Shown here: positions 34,588 through 43,120 of the stretch, piece by piece | How positions within the stretch are numbered: the first letter of the stretch is position 1 | Layout of the letters: each line of letters starts with the position of its first letter | From: Rhodothermales bacterium | GTDB lineage: Bacteria > Bacteroidota > Rhodothermia > Rhodothermales > JANQRZ01 | Assembly: GCA_028284265.1 (NCBI GenBank) | Contig: JANQRZ010000006.1 | Coordinates: 124,001-188,000 of the forward strand | Direction: 5' to 3' | Length of the DNA: 64,000 bases | Program-made: the position numbers and the translations under genes | Notes under the pieces: generated by a model | What the model was told of the DNA's origin: nothing | Seen by the model: the letters and a program-made list of their open reading frames with translations, nothing else | Databases searched by the model: none

Positions 34588-37077
34588 GTGGAACGCTTCT
34601 TCGACGCCCTCCGCCCGCTCATCCGCACCGTGGTCCGGCACCCGCTCGCGGTCGTCCTCCTCGGCCTCGCACTGTCCGTTGTCGGCTTCTTCTCGGCCTC
34701 CGACCTGAAGATCGACACGGACCTCGCCAATCTGCTTCCCGAGGACTATGCGAGCGTCCAGGCCCTCGAACGGCTGCGTCAGACCGTTGGCTCGGAGACG
34801 CCGGTCGATGTCGGGATCGAAAGCCCGTTGTTCGAGGCCAACCTTGCGTTCGCCGAGGCGCTGATCCCCGAGGCCCTCGCGATGCGGCGTGGCGACGAGT
34901 CCCTGTTCTCCCGCGCCGAGTTCAGGAAGGACACGACGTTCCTCGCTTTCAATGCGCTCTACTTCGCCTCTGCCGACGAGCTAGACCAACTCGAAGCCTT
35001 CCTCGAAACCGAGGCCGAGGACGCCCGCCTCGAAGCCAACCCGTTCTTCGTGGACCTCGACGATGACTTCGGACTGGAGGACGAGGAAGAAGACACCGAG
35101 GGTCTCGAAGCCGCCCTCGAAAACCTGCAGGTTCGGGAGTACCCGGTCTCCGAAGACTCGACCGTCCTCGCCGTCCGTCTTTTCCCAACGGGCGCGCAGT
35201 CCAACATCGGTGGCATCCGCACGACGTACCAGCGACTTGACTCGCTCGTCGCAGCACTCGGCCCCACGAGTTTCCATCCTGAGATGGAGGTGACGACGGC
35301 GGGGCGGCTCCTGCGGCAGCAGGTCGAGATCGACGCGATCACGGACGACGTGCGCGGGAGCTTCGGGTTGGGCGCAACGGCGGTGCTGCTGTTCGTGGTG
35401 CTCTACTTTTTCTACAAGGCCCTGCAAGTGCGCGGCGTCCGGCGCGAGACCATCCTCAGCGAACTAGCGCGGCTCCCGGTGACGGCGCTCCTGATTGGGT
35501 TGCCGCTCGTGATGAGCCTCGCGTGGACGTTCGGGGTTGCCGGGGTCGCCTTCGGGACGCTGAATCTGATGACCTCAACGCTCGCGCTCGTCCTCTTCGG
35601 GCTGGGGATCGACTACGGCATCCACTTCTATGCCCGCTATGCCGAGGAGCGCGGGGCAGGTCGCACCGTCGAAGATGCCGCCGAGACCACCTTCGTCTCG
35701 ACCGGCCTCGCGGTCGCCGTGAGTGCCGCCACGACGGCGGTTGCCCTCTTCGCCCTCACCATCGCCGACTTCCGCGGGTTCAGCGAGTTTGGGCTGATCG
35801 GCGGCGTGGGCATCCTGTTCGCGCTCGTGGCGATGCTGCTCGTCCTCCCGGCGCTCCTCGCTCTCGCCGAGCGCTGGGGCTTGCTCCGGCTCGACCCGCG
35901 CTCGGGCGAGGCCGTCTTCACCTCCGATCCGCGCCCGTTCCCGGCGGTGAAACCGATCCTCGCGCTGAGTGCCATCGCCGTCGTGCTGTCGATCTGGGCA
36001 CTTCCGCGGGAGCGGTTCGAGTACAACTTCAGCAAGCTGGAGCCGACCTACGAGGCGTACTACGACCGCGCTGCTCGCATCAGTCCGGCACTCCGTGGCT
36101 CCAGCCGTCGCAACCCGGCCTACCTCGTCCTGAATGACACCGCCGATGTGCAGCCTGTCGTGGACGAACTCAGACGACGTGCCGAGGAGGATACCCTGAT
36201 CCTCGCCGTCGAGAGTTTGCAGGAGCGCTTCCCGACCACGCCCGCTGCCGAGCGAGCCAAGCTAGACCGGGTCGCTGACATTCGTGACCTGACCAACGAT
36301 GCGTTTCTGAGTCAGGACACGACGGGCCAGATCGCCCGTATCCGCCGCGCCGCGAGCACGACGGAGCCGATCCCGCTCGCCGAGGTGCCCGACGATCTCA
36401 AGCGGACATTCACCTCGAAGTCCGGCGAGGTCGGCACGTTCGTCATCGTCTACCCGGCGGTCAACCTCTCCGAAGACGCCCGCCTGTCGATGGCCTTCGC
36501 CGACGAAGTGGGCACGGTCGAGGCCAATGGGACAACCTACCACGCGGGTTCGACCTCGATTGTGGCCGCCGAGATGCTGCGTCTGATGCTCGCCGAAAGC
36601 CCGTTGATGATCGGCATCACGTTTGCACTTATTGCGCTGCTCATGCTCCTCGTCTTCCGCTCGCTGAAGTGGACGCTGCTGGCGCTCCTGCCGCTCGTGG
36701 TCGGGATTCTGTGGATGCTGGGGATGACGGTACTAACCGGCGTCTCGCTCACGTTTTACAACCTAGTGGTGCTGCCTGCCGTGCTCGGGATCGGAAATGA
36801 CTGCGGAGTTCACCTCGTCCATCGCTACCGCGAGGAGGGCCCCGGATCGCTCCGCGATGTGCTTCGCTCGACCGGCGAACACGTCACGATGGGCGCATTG
36901 ACAACCATGATCGGCTTCTCCGGCCTCCTGTTCTCGTTCCACCCCGGCCTCCGGTCCATCGGCCTCCTCGCCGTAATCGGGATCGGGACCACGCTCCTCG
37001 CCGCTCTCCTTTTTCTGCCTGCTCTCCTGCAATGGCTCGAAGACCGACACGCTGCCGATCCCGAGCCAGCTTCCTGA
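34588..37077 (+). CDS. RND/MMPL-superfamily exporter (hopanoid-transporter HpnN-like)
   Basis: An 829-residue transporter with two sets of membrane segments. An N-terminal helix (about 13-37) is followed by a large periplasmic domain, a five-helix bundle at about 255-425 (with LVLFGLGIDYGIHFYARY), a second periplasmic domain, and a last bundle at about 675-820 (with VLGIGNDCGVHLVHRYREEG). The acidic residues in the GIDYGIHF and GNDCGVHL motifs match proton-relay positions of MMPL proteins. Relatives move lipids such as hopanoids. An unusual acidic run DLDDDFGLEDEEEDTEGLE sits in the first periplasmic domain. The stop overlaps the next start (TGATG). Confidence 0.87.
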   Translation: MERFFDALRPLIRTVVRHPLAVVLLGLALSVVGFFSASDLKIDTDLANLLPEDYASVQALERLRQTVGSETPVDVGIESPLFEANLAFAEALIPEALAMRRGDESLFSRAEFRKDTTFLAFNALYFASADELDQLEAFLETEAEDARLEANPFFVDLDDDFGLEDEEEDTEGLEAALENLQVREYPVSEDSTVLAVRLFPTGAQSNIGGIRTTYQRLDSLVAALGPTSFHPEMEVTTAGRLLRQQVEIDAITDDVRGSFGLGATAVLLFVVLYFFYKALQVRGVRRETILSELARLPVTALLIGLPLVMSLAWTFGVAGVAFGTLNLMTSTLALVLFGLGIDYGIHFYARYAEERGAGRTVEDAAETTFVSTGLAVAVSAATTAVALFALTIADFRGFSEFGLIGGVGILFALVAMLLVLPALLALAERWGLLRLDPRSGEAVFTSDPRPFPAVKPILALSAIAVVLSIWALPRERFEYNFSKLEPTYEAYYDRAARISPALRGSSRRNPAYLVLNDTADVQPVVDELRRRAEEDTLILAVESLQERFPTTPAAERAKLDRVADIRDLTNDAFLSQDTTGQIARIRRAASTTEPIPLAEVPDDLKRTFTSKSGEVGTFVIVYPAVNLSEDARLSMAFADEVGTVEANGTTYHAGSTSIVAAEMLRLMLAESPLMIGITFALIALLMLLVFRSLKWTLLALLPLVVGILWMLGMTVLTGVSLTFYNLVVLPAVLGIGNDCGVHLVHRYREEGPGSLRDVLRSTGEHVTMGALTTMIGFSGLLFSFHPGLRSIGLLAVIGIGTTLLAALLFLPALLQWLEDRHAADPEPAS

Positions 37078-38129
37078 TGATGCGACTTTCTCTCTTTCTT
37101 TTTGCTGGTCTGCTCCTCACCGCAGGCACCATCGCCGCACCCGTCGATGACCGTGTGACGGTGCCGACCGGCGGCGAGCGCGGCCTGACCGTCGCTGACC
37201 TCCGCCCGCACCCGGCGAGTGGCAACACCTACAACGAGGCGTGGTCCTACACCTTCGTCCTCAACGACGGCATGCAGGCCACACTCAGTCTGTCCCGCGC
37301 CAACCTCGGCAGTCTGATGTCGCCGGTCTCTGGGGCCGAGTTCTCGATCTCTGGCTTCAACGGCCAGACGTACCGGGCTGCGAAGCAGTACGATGCTGAG
37401 GACTTGGTCTTTTCCGAATCTGACCACCGGCTTCAAGTCCGTCCGGATATCTACTTCGAGGGTACGCTTCCGCAGCGGCATCGCGTCCGCTTCAAAGCGG
37501 GCAAGAACGGGACGGAGTACGAGGTTGATCTGTCATTCTCCGACATCGCCGCCGGGCTGACATGGGGCGACGGGGTTTTCCGTCTCGGCGATGAACGGGT
37601 CGGGATGTTCCTCCACATCCCCTACGCTCGCGTCTCGGGCACCGTGACGGTCGATGGGCGCACCGAGCAGGTGTCCGGCACGGCTACGATGGACCACACG
37701 TTCCAGACCAACTTTGCGCCGAAGCTCATCCGCTCGGCCTACCGCTATGTGCAGCACAGCGACGACGCTCAGGTCGGCTACTTCATCCGCCCAGCCGACC
37801 GATTCGAGGATCGTGTCATCGGCCTCGCCGCCGTCCGTGAGAACGGACGCTTCCGCCTTCGTCGTCCCGAGTCGCTCCAGATCGTCTCGACGCGGCGGGC
37901 GCAGGGGGCTGAGGTGCCGCGGCAACTCGCTGTCCAGTACGTGGGCGGCGGGCAGACGATCCTCAACCGCGAGCGTGACCAGCAGACCTTCTCGGTGTTC
38001 GACGAACTGAGCGGTCTACAGAAAACGCTTGCCCGACGGTATGTCGGCGGCGAGGTCGTCGTCTTTCGAGGGCGCGGCACTACCAACCAGCGCGGGCGCA
38101 TCGTCTACGACTACCTCGTCGTGAAGTAG
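37077..38129 (+). CDS. Secreted protein of unknown function, possibly AttH/Svf1-like lipocalin fold
   Basis: A 350-residue protein with signal peptide MMRLSLFLFAGLLLTAGTIAA (ATG at 37077 or 37080). The rest looks all-beta: SYTFVLNDGMQATLSLSRANLG, DIYFEGTLPQRHRVRFKAGKNG, a conserved-looking GTATMDHTFQTNFAPKLIRSAYRYVQH, and an extreme C-terminal GRIVYDYLVVK. The MDHTFQ element is reminiscent of AttH/CrtC-like lipocalin proteins, but I cannot confirm the family. Coupling to the RND exporter by a 1-nt overlap suggests a periplasmic lipid-handling partner; that is inference. Confidence 0.6.
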   Translation: MMRLSLFLFAGLLLTAGTIAAPVDDRVTVPTGGERGLTVADLRPHPASGNTYNEAWSYTFVLNDGMQATLSLSRANLGSLMSPVSGAEFSISGFNGQTYRAAKQYDAEDLVFSESDHRLQVRPDIYFEGTLPQRHRVRFKAGKNGTEYEVDLSFSDIAAGLTWGDGVFRLGDERVGMFLHIPYARVSGTVTVDGRTEQVSGTATMDHTFQTNFAPKLIRSAYRYVQHSDDAQVGYFIRPADRFEDRVIGLAAVRENGRFRLRRPESLQIVSTRRAQGAEVPRQLAVQYVGGGQTILNRERDQQTFSVFDELSGLQKTLARRYVGGEVVVFRGRGTTNQRGRIVYDYLVVK

Positions 38130-38143
38130 CCGACTATCCGGCT
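38128..38143. terminator. Short hairpin between converging genes
   Basis: AGCCG-ACTATC-CGGCT forms a 5-bp stem across the stop of the secreted protein gene and the 4-nt gap to the convergent small membrane protein gene. It is a weak terminator candidate for both. Confidence 0.25.
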
Positions 38144-38391
38144 CGGCGCGCACGAAGGCTTCGCACGATGCCGATCAGGCTGATGGCGACCCAGAATGCC
38201 TCGATAATGAAGGCGGACAGGTTGAAGTCGAACCACAGCGACACGAGGACGAGCGCCGCCCCGACCGCGTTCATCGCCGAGTAGGCGAGACTCCGTCCGT
38301 CGAGCTTGCCGAGTTGGAGCGCGAGGTAAGCGAGGATGATGAGCGCGACGCCGACGTTCCCCACGAAGTCAGGCCATCCGTATCCGGTCAT
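38134..38391 (-). CDS. Small membrane protein (CBU_0592-like)
   Basis: An 85-residue protein with three predicted membrane segments: FVGNVGVALIILAYLALQL, SLAYSAMNAVGAALVLVSLW and FIIEAFWVAISLIGIVRSL, and a basic C-terminus RARRAG. The arrangement resembles a family of short bacterial membrane proteins annotated after CBU_0592. No function is known. The ATG at 38391 is preferred over an upstream start that would add nine polar residues. It follows the GNAT gene at 8 nt on the same strand. Confidence 0.65.
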   Translation of the reverse strand: MTGYGWPDFVGNVGVALIILAYLALQLGKLDGRSLAYSAMNAVGAALVLVSLWFDFNLSAFIIEAFWVAISLIGIVRSLRARRAG

Positions 38392-38398
38392 CGTTTTG

Positions 38399-39004
38399 CT
38401 AGCGGTTGAGCTTGGCAATGAGGTTCGCCTCGACGCGCGGCCACTCGTCGTCGGTGATGCTGAAGTAGACGGTGTCCCGAACGCGACCGCTCGCTGTCAC
38501 CATGTGCTTGCGAAGCGTGCCTTCCTCGGTGGCTCCAAGTCGGAGGATCGCCCGGCGTGAGCGCTCGTTGAGGGCGTCCGTCTTGAACTCGACGCGGTGG
38601 CACCCGAGTGGCCCGAAGGCGTGGCGCAGCATAAGGAGCTTAGCCTCCGTGTTCACCGCCGTCCGCTGCCACGGCGCGGCGATCCACGTCCACCCGATCT
38701 CGACCCGGCGATGGGCGAGCGCAACATTCCCGAACCGCGTGCTCCCGATGACGGTGCCCGAGGCTCGCTCGACCGTGGCAAACGGCAGCATCGTGCCCTG
38801 CGCCTGCCCGTCGAGTGCCGTCTGGATGTAGGCTGCCATATCGTCGCGGGACTGAACCGGCGTCGGGGTCAAGCGCCAGAGGTCCTCGTCGAGACCGACT
38901 TCAATGAGCGCGTCGAGGTGATCCAGCGAGAGCGGTTCGAGCCGGACATACTGGCCTTCAAGGATGAGAGGATTGAGCACGGATTTCAGTCCTAAAGCAC
39001 TCAC
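38399..39004 (-). CDS. GNAT-family N-acetyltransferase (RimJ/RimL type)
   Basis: About 201 residues. Acetyl-CoA-binding GNAT core of the RimJ/RimL kind: YVRLEPLSLDHLDALIEVG at the N-terminus, SGTVIGSTRFGNV, VEIGWTWIAAPWQRTAVNTEAKLLMLRHAF, CHRVEFKTDALNERSRRAILRLGATEEGTLRKH, and the C-terminal DTVYFSITDDEWPRV. Members acetylate protein N-termini or small amines; the substrate is unknown. The first start is GTG at 39004; GTG at 38980 (VLNPLILEG) fits family N-termini better. The AraC regulator stop lies about 40 nt upstream on the same strand. Confidence 0.87.
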   Translation of the reverse strand: MSALGLKSVLNPLILEGQYVRLEPLSLDHLDALIEVGLDEDLWRLTPTPVQSRDDMAAYIQTALDGQAQGTMLPFATVERASGTVIGSTRFGNVALAHRRVEIGWTWIAAPWQRTAVNTEAKLLMLRHAFGPLGCHRVEFKTDALNERSRRAILRLGATEEGTLRKHMVTASGRVRDTVYFSITDDEWPRVEANLIAKLNR

Positions 39005-39043
39005 TCTGGTATCGTTGGTGAATAACAGACCGCAGCAAAACTG

Positions 39044-39946
39044 TTATACAGTTGGGGGCACAACGGAGGCGCTGGCCTTCGTGAGACGGGGCTGTTCACC
39101 GAACTTACGCGAGTACTCCCGGCTGAACTGCGTCGGGCTTTCGTACCCGACTCTAAACGCTGTGCTGGAGACCGTGTGGCCTTCGCTGACGAGCAGTCGG
39201 CGCGCCTCTATGAGTCTCAAGTCCTTCTGGTACTGGAGCGGGGTCGTGGCCGTGAGCGCCTTGAACTGCGTGTAAAACGACGAGGGGCTCATCCCCACTT
39301 CTCTTGCCAACTCCGGCACCGGAAGCGACATCGCAAAGTCCCGTTTGATACGACCGATGGCTCGGGCGATACGATCGGCATGACTCCCGCGTTGGAGCAG
39401 GTGGCGGAGCGTGTTGCTGTGTCCTTCGAGCAAAAGGCGGAAATGGATCTCACGCCGGATGAGTGGGGCCAGCACTGCCGCTTCTCGAGGTCGGTCAACC
39501 AAGTCAAAGAAGCGCCCGATCGCGTCGACGAGCGCCGCGTCCGTCGGCCCCGCTTCAAGCGCATGAGTGGTGGCCTCTTTCGCCAGCATGTTGCCGACTT
39601 CGGCATCAAGGCTTCGGAGCATGCCCAGGTCCAACGTCAGAACGAGGGCAAGGTAGGGGGTCGTCTGACTCGCTTCCGTGACGCGGGAGAGGACGGGGAG
39701 ATCGTGGCTCACAACTAATGACTCGCCGGGGCCGAACCGGACGCAGTGGCTTCCTGAATAGGTCTCTTTCTCTCCCTGTAGAATGAGGCAGATCAGTGGT
39801 TGGTAAACCACTGCTTCGATGGGGTAAGGGCTCCGGTGGCACAGGACCAGCAGCCCATCAAGGGGAGACGCGCAAACCCCTTCGCTGGTACCTTGGTGTT
39901 CTAGCCAGCCAGTGACTCGGTCAGCAAGATCGTGTAGTGCTATCAC
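39044..39946 (-). CDS. AraC-family transcriptional regulator (AraC_N type)
   Basis: A 300-residue regulator. The N-terminal AraC-type ligand domain (about 25-180: YQPLICLILQGEKETYSGSHCVRFGPGESLVVSHDLPV) is followed by a C-terminal double helix-turn-helix (about 195-290: LARAIGRIKRDF-like start, LAREVGMSPSSFYTQFKALTATTPLQYQKDLRLIEARRLL, and VGYESPTQFSREYSRKFGEQP). It is divergent from two SDR genes across 169 nt, a common layout in which the regulator activates the oxidoreductases. GTG start at 39946. Confidence 0.9.
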   Translation of the reverse strand: MIALHDLADRVTGWLEHQGTSEGVCASPLDGLLVLCHRSPYPIEAVVYQPLICLILQGEKETYSGSHCVRFGPGESLVVSHDLPVLSRVTEASQTTPYLALVLTLDLGMLRSLDAEVGNMLAKEATTHALEAGPTDAALVDAIGRFFDLVDRPREAAVLAPLIRREIHFRLLLEGHSNTLRHLLQRGSHADRIARAIGRIKRDFAMSLPVPELAREVGMSPSSFYTQFKALTATTPLQYQKDLRLIEARRLLVSEGHTVSSTAFRVGYESPTQFSREYSRKFGEQPRLTKASASVVPPTV

Positions 39947-39963
39947 AGGACTCGGCAGGGTAT

Positions 39964-40069
39964 GGTGGACTAGGTGGACGCAGAACGTACGATAGCATCA
40001 TGTGATAATCCCAATTCTTGTAGGATCGGGCAGGTTTTTCAGAGCATGTGGCAGGGGCCTTACGTCCAC
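39964..40069. promoter_or_regulatory. Candidate AraC operator half-sites in the divergent intergenic region
   Basis: GGTGGAC occurs twice in direct orientation at 39964-39970 and 39973-39979, and its inverted partner GTCCAC lies at 40064-40069. AraC-type proteins bind direct repeats and can loop to a distant site, so these are reasonable half-site candidates. An ATCATGTGAT near-palindrome is also present around 40000. None of this is verified. Confidence 0.3.
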
Positions 40070-40115
40070 TTGGTTCGATGTTGGAACATCCCCAGTCACC
40101 AACCCCAGCAGGATC

Positions 40116-40994
40116 ATGTCCCAGAAAATCATCATCACCGGAGCGAGCGGTGGGCTCGGTGCCCCGATCTGCACAGCGCTTGCTGCTGCCGGACACCACG
40201 TCGTCGGAACGATGCGCTCGACAGGCGGCAAGAACGAGGCTGTCGCTCAGGCACTCGGCGAACAGGGTGTCCATCTCGTCGAACTGGACGTGACGGACGA
40301 CGCGAGCGTGGAGCGGGGCGTCGAAGAAGCCATCTCCTACCTCGGCGGCCTCGACGTCGTGTTCAACAACGCTGGCATCGGCTCATACGGCCTTCAGGAA
40401 CTGTTCACGCCCGAGGATATGCAGCGCGTGTTCGAGGTCAACGTGCTCGGCGTGCAGCGCGTCATGCGCGCCGTCCTACCCACTCTTCGTGCGCAGGGTC
40501 GAGGCACGGTCCTCTACACGTCGAGCCTGATCGGGCGCATCGCCTCACCCTTCTACGGAACCTACAGCGCGTCGAAGTGGGCCTTGGAGGCCATGGCGGA
40601 GAACTACCGGACGGAGCTGTCCGGCTTCGGGATCGAGACCTGCATCGTCGAGCCGGGCGCGATGCCGACAGCCTTCCTCGACGGGATGCTTGTGCCCAGC
40701 GACCCAGACCGCGAGGCGGCGTACGGCGACCTCGCCCGCGCGGTGGAGCCTGCCCTCGCTGGGCTCCAACAGGCGCTGGAAGCTACCCCCGATCAGCGGC
40801 CCGAGCGGGTCGTGGAGGCCGTCGTTCAGCTACTGGCGATGCCCTACGGCGAGAAGCCGTTCCGAACCGTCGTCGACGCCATGGGTATCGGATCCCTCAT
40901 CGAGCGGTACAACGCCGAACTGGCGGACGTCACCCGCGATGTCCATTCGATGTTCGGCACCGAGGCGATGCTCAGCATGAACACCCCGTCCTAG
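40116..40994 (+). CDS. Short-chain dehydrogenase/reductase (SDR)
   Basis: A 292-residue classical SDR. The NAD(P) loop is TGASGGLG (residues 9-16), followed by LDVTDDAS, NNAGIGSYG, and the catalytic set: Ser in YTSSLIGR and YSASK (Tyr and Lys). Typical SDR reactions are alcohol/ketone conversions with NAD(P)H; the substrate is unknown. The ATG at 40116 has AGCAGG 5 nt ahead and starts the first beta strand; an open frame further upstream runs through the regulatory region. It is followed at 12 nt by a second SDR and is divergent from the AraC regulator. Confidence 0.9.
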   Translation: MSQKIIITGASGGLGAPICTALAAAGHHVVGTMRSTGGKNEAVAQALGEQGVHLVELDVTDDASVERGVEEAISYLGGLDVVFNNAGIGSYGLQELFTPEDMQRVFEVNVLGVQRVMRAVLPTLRAQGRGTVLYTSSLIGRIASPFYGTYSASKWALEAMAENYRTELSGFGIETCIVEPGAMPTAFLDGMLVPSDPDREAAYGDLARAVEPALAGLQQALEATPDQRPERVVEAVVQLLAMPYGEKPFRTVVDAMGIGSLIERYNAELADVTRDVHSMFGTEAMLSMNTPS

Positions 40995-41006
40995 CCCCGA
41001 CCTACT

Positions 41007-41825
41007 ATGACCCAGACCGTCCTCGTCACCGGCTCGTCGAGTGGCATCGGCAAGGCAACAGCACGCCGATTCCAGTCTGCGGGCTGGAACGTCATCGCCA
41101 CCATGCGCTCGCCTGATGCAGCGACCGAACTCGCAGCCCTTGACCGTGTGCTCGTCGTCCGCCTCGACGTGACGGACGCGGCCTCGATCAAGGCTGCCGT
41201 CGCGGCAGGCATCGACCGCTTCGGCCGGATCGACGCGCTCGTCAACAATGCAGGCTATGGGGCCTACGGCCCGCTCGAAGCATTCGACATGGCAGGCATT
41301 CGTCGCCAGTTCGATACCAACGTGATCGGTCTCCTAGAAGTGACGAAGGCTGTGCTCCCCGGTCTGCGTGCGCAGGGCTCTGGGACCATCGTCAATATAT
41401 CTTCCATCGGCGGTCGGATCGCGTTCCCGCTAGGTGCGCTCTACCACGGGACTAAGTTCGCCGTCGAGGGTCTGTCCGAAGCGCTCCACTACGAGCTTGC
41501 GGCGGTTGGCGTCCGCGTCAAGATCATTGAGCCCGGCCTCGTTGCCACCGACTTCGGCGGGCGATCCTTCGATTTTCGTCCGGGTGACATCCCAGCGTAC
41601 CGACCGCTCGTTGAAGGGCAGAGTGCGGGGTTCGGCACCATCGCAGCCGAGCACGGCGTGTCGAGTCCCGCCGAGGTGGCCGAGGTCGTCTATCAGGCCG
41701 TAACCGATGGGACGACGACCCTCCGGTACACCGCGGGGGCGGACGCCGCAGCCCTGCTCGCAGAACGAACGTCGAGCGACGACGAGACATTCATCGGGAG
41801 TATCCAGACCCGCTTTGGCCTCTGA
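41007..41825 (+). CDS. Short-chain dehydrogenase/reductase (SDR), second of pair
   Basis: A 272-residue classical SDR. NAD(P) loop TGSSSGIGKAT (residues 8-18), RLDVTDAAS, NNAGYGAYG, active-site Ser in NISSIGGR and the YHGTK Tyr-Lys pair. It resembles the first SDR but is shorter at the C-terminus, so the two are paralogues rather than a recent duplication. It is likely co-transcribed with the first SDR under the AraC-type regulator. A complex inverted-repeat region lies about 50 nt after the stop. Confidence 0.9.
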   Translation: MTQTVLVTGSSSGIGKATARRFQSAGWNVIATMRSPDAATELAALDRVLVVRLDVTDAASIKAAVAAGIDRFGRIDALVNNAGYGAYGPLEAFDMAGIRRQFDTNVIGLLEVTKAVLPGLRAQGSGTIVNISSIGGRIAFPLGALYHGTKFAVEGLSEALHYELAAVGVRVKIIEPGLVATDFGGRSFDFRPGDIPAYRPLVEGQSAGFGTIAAEHGVSSPAEVAEVVYQAVTDGTTTLRYTAGADAAALLAERTSSDDETFIGSIQTRFGL

Positions 41826-41862
41826 ATGGTACTCGTACCCCTAAGTTTCGCACAGTAGGCCG

Positions 41863-41979
41863 TATAATAGACGACTGCTAACCGCGAAGGGCACAGTGGC
41901 GGAACGAAGCGAGAGTAGCGCCGAAGCTAGCACGGAGTCAAGACCGTGCAGCCCTTCGTCGGCGTGCAGCCGCGGGTTA
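41863..41979. other. Candidate structured RNA or complex terminator between SDR and rtcB-like genes
   Basis: A perfect TATAAT at 41863-41868 precedes nested inverted repeats: TAACCGCG (41879-41886) with CGCGGGTTA (41971-41979, one bulge); CGAAGGGC (41885-41892) with GCCCTTCG (41951-41958); GGCG (41898-41901) with CGCC (41919-41922); and GCACGG (41930-41935) with CCGTGC (41944-41949). The 8-bp stem thus encloses two hairpins, a three-way junction. It could fold on either strand. On the minus strand it would lie directly downstream of the RtcB-like gene. It may be a non-coding RNA, or only a two-way terminator. Confidence 0.4.
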
Positions 41980-42004
41980 TGTGGAGCACTTGGGGCACAC
42001 GCCG

Positions 42005-42931
42005 TCAGAGGTGTCCCATATAGCCGATCACCGCGAAGCGCTCGACTTCTTCGATGTAGCCGTCAAGCAGCGCGAGGCAGGCGGCGAGGTCGCGGTACGC
42101 AAATGGCCCGTCGGTGCGTAGCGAGGCGTTTTCCAAACCGGTCGGAAGCAGCACCCGCTCGCGCAGACCGGCGAAGTTATAGGACGCGGCGAGGGGCTTA
42201 CAGTCCGCCCGCGACATGGCTCTGCCCGTACCGTGACTGAGTGAGCAAAGCGACTCGCGGACACGCTCCGTTGCTCGAACGAGCGCGACGTCCCCTGACA
42301 TATGGGACGGTATGATGTTGAGGTCGCCCGGTTCGACGTGTACCGATCCCTTGCGAATGATCGCACCGCCGTCGTCCAGCCTCTCAAAAGTATTGTGCGG
42401 GAGGTCCAGCACGAGTTCGAGTGGGCCGAGCGCGGAGGCCGCCGCCTCATGTATTGCGGCCCGGTTCGCTTCGGCCCACTCCACCATCCGGTCGAACTCG
42501 GCATCGAACGCCTCCGGTTCGTCCACGAAGGCGTCAACGTGACCGGACTCGGCGCGCGAGCCGGTGTGGATGAGAAGGTGAAGTTGATCCCCTTCGTACG
42601 GAGCGAGCGCGTCGAGGAAATGGTTCCCCCCGCCGAGGTCGCCCAAGTTGCCCTTGTTCTGCCGCAGAGTGTCCGCGATGGTATCCCAAGCTTCGCGCGT
42701 GAGGTCGGCGGGACTCAGTTTGCCACGAACGAGCCGCATGCCGCAACCACAATCGCTTACGGCGAAGCGCCGCCAGTCGGGCTGGCGCGTGAGGACAGCC
42801 GTTCCAGTCGGCAGCGGAGACTTGCCGGGGCATGCGTCGGGCAGAAACACGACGGTCTCTGCCGTGAGGTCGTGCGGTAGCCAATCGTAGAGCTTGCCGA
42901 GTGGTTCAGCCGAGAGGTTGACGATCTCCAT
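42005..42931 (-). CDS. Compact RtcB-family RNA ligase-like protein
   Basis: A 308-residue member of PF01139, against 400-480 for usual RtcB. RtcB ligases join 2',3'-cyclic phosphate or 3'-phosphate RNA ends to 5'-OH using GTP and Mn. The metal and guanylylation residues appear kept: DCGCGM (Asp60, Cys63), GGNHF (His104), IHTGSR (His122), PHNTFE (His179) and SHGTGRAMSR (His233, matching the guanylylated His). In contrast, the usual KGSVSAxxGxxxIIPGSMGT segment here reads KGSVHVEPGDLNIIPSHMSGD, and the last residues are VIGYMGHL instead of the KPxGVIKG type. Function as an active ligase is plausible but unproven. ATG at 42931. Confidence 0.8.
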   Translation of the reverse strand: MEIVNLSAEPLGKLYDWLPHDLTAETVVFLPDACPGKSPLPTGTAVLTRQPDWRRFAVSDCGCGMRLVRGKLSPADLTREAWDTIADTLRQNKGNLGDLGGGNHFLDALAPYEGDQLHLLIHTGSRAESGHVDAFVDEPEAFDAEFDRMVEWAEANRAAIHEAAASALGPLELVLDLPHNTFERLDDGGAIIRKGSVHVEPGDLNIIPSHMSGDVALVRATERVRESLCSLSHGTGRAMSRADCKPLAASYNFAGLRERVLLPTGLENASLRTDGPFAYRDLAACLALLDGYIEEVERFAVIGYMGHL

Positions 42932-43120
42932 AGCGCCAGCAGGGGCGTGCTCTACATAACCAGTAATTGAGTGTCGAACCGACGCAATGTAAAACGTCTG
43001 TCGGACACATAGTAAACCGTGCCGGGGTTATAGGCAAGGCGCTCTTTTGTCTATACAAGCCCTTTTGTACGGTTTCACCTCCGGCGCTTTTGCATCCAAC
43101 CGCCACCTAGTATGCCGCCG

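Noticed and set aside
41879-41979. Integron attC-like site, because of TAAC ... GTTA ends and internal stems
   Set aside because: The ends do not fit RYYYAAC / GTTRRRY, the spacers are unequal, and no integrase is near. Kept only as a structured element.
41896-42240. A 114-codon + strand frame opposite the RtcB-like gene
   Set aside because: It overlaps both the structured element and a conserved gene; Arg/Ser-rich shadow.
42932-43120. Small RNA or gene in the gap between the RtcB-like and usp genes
   Set aside because: Only short inverted repeats (TTGT-CTAT-ACAA) and no promoter-terminator pair or ORF worth reporting.
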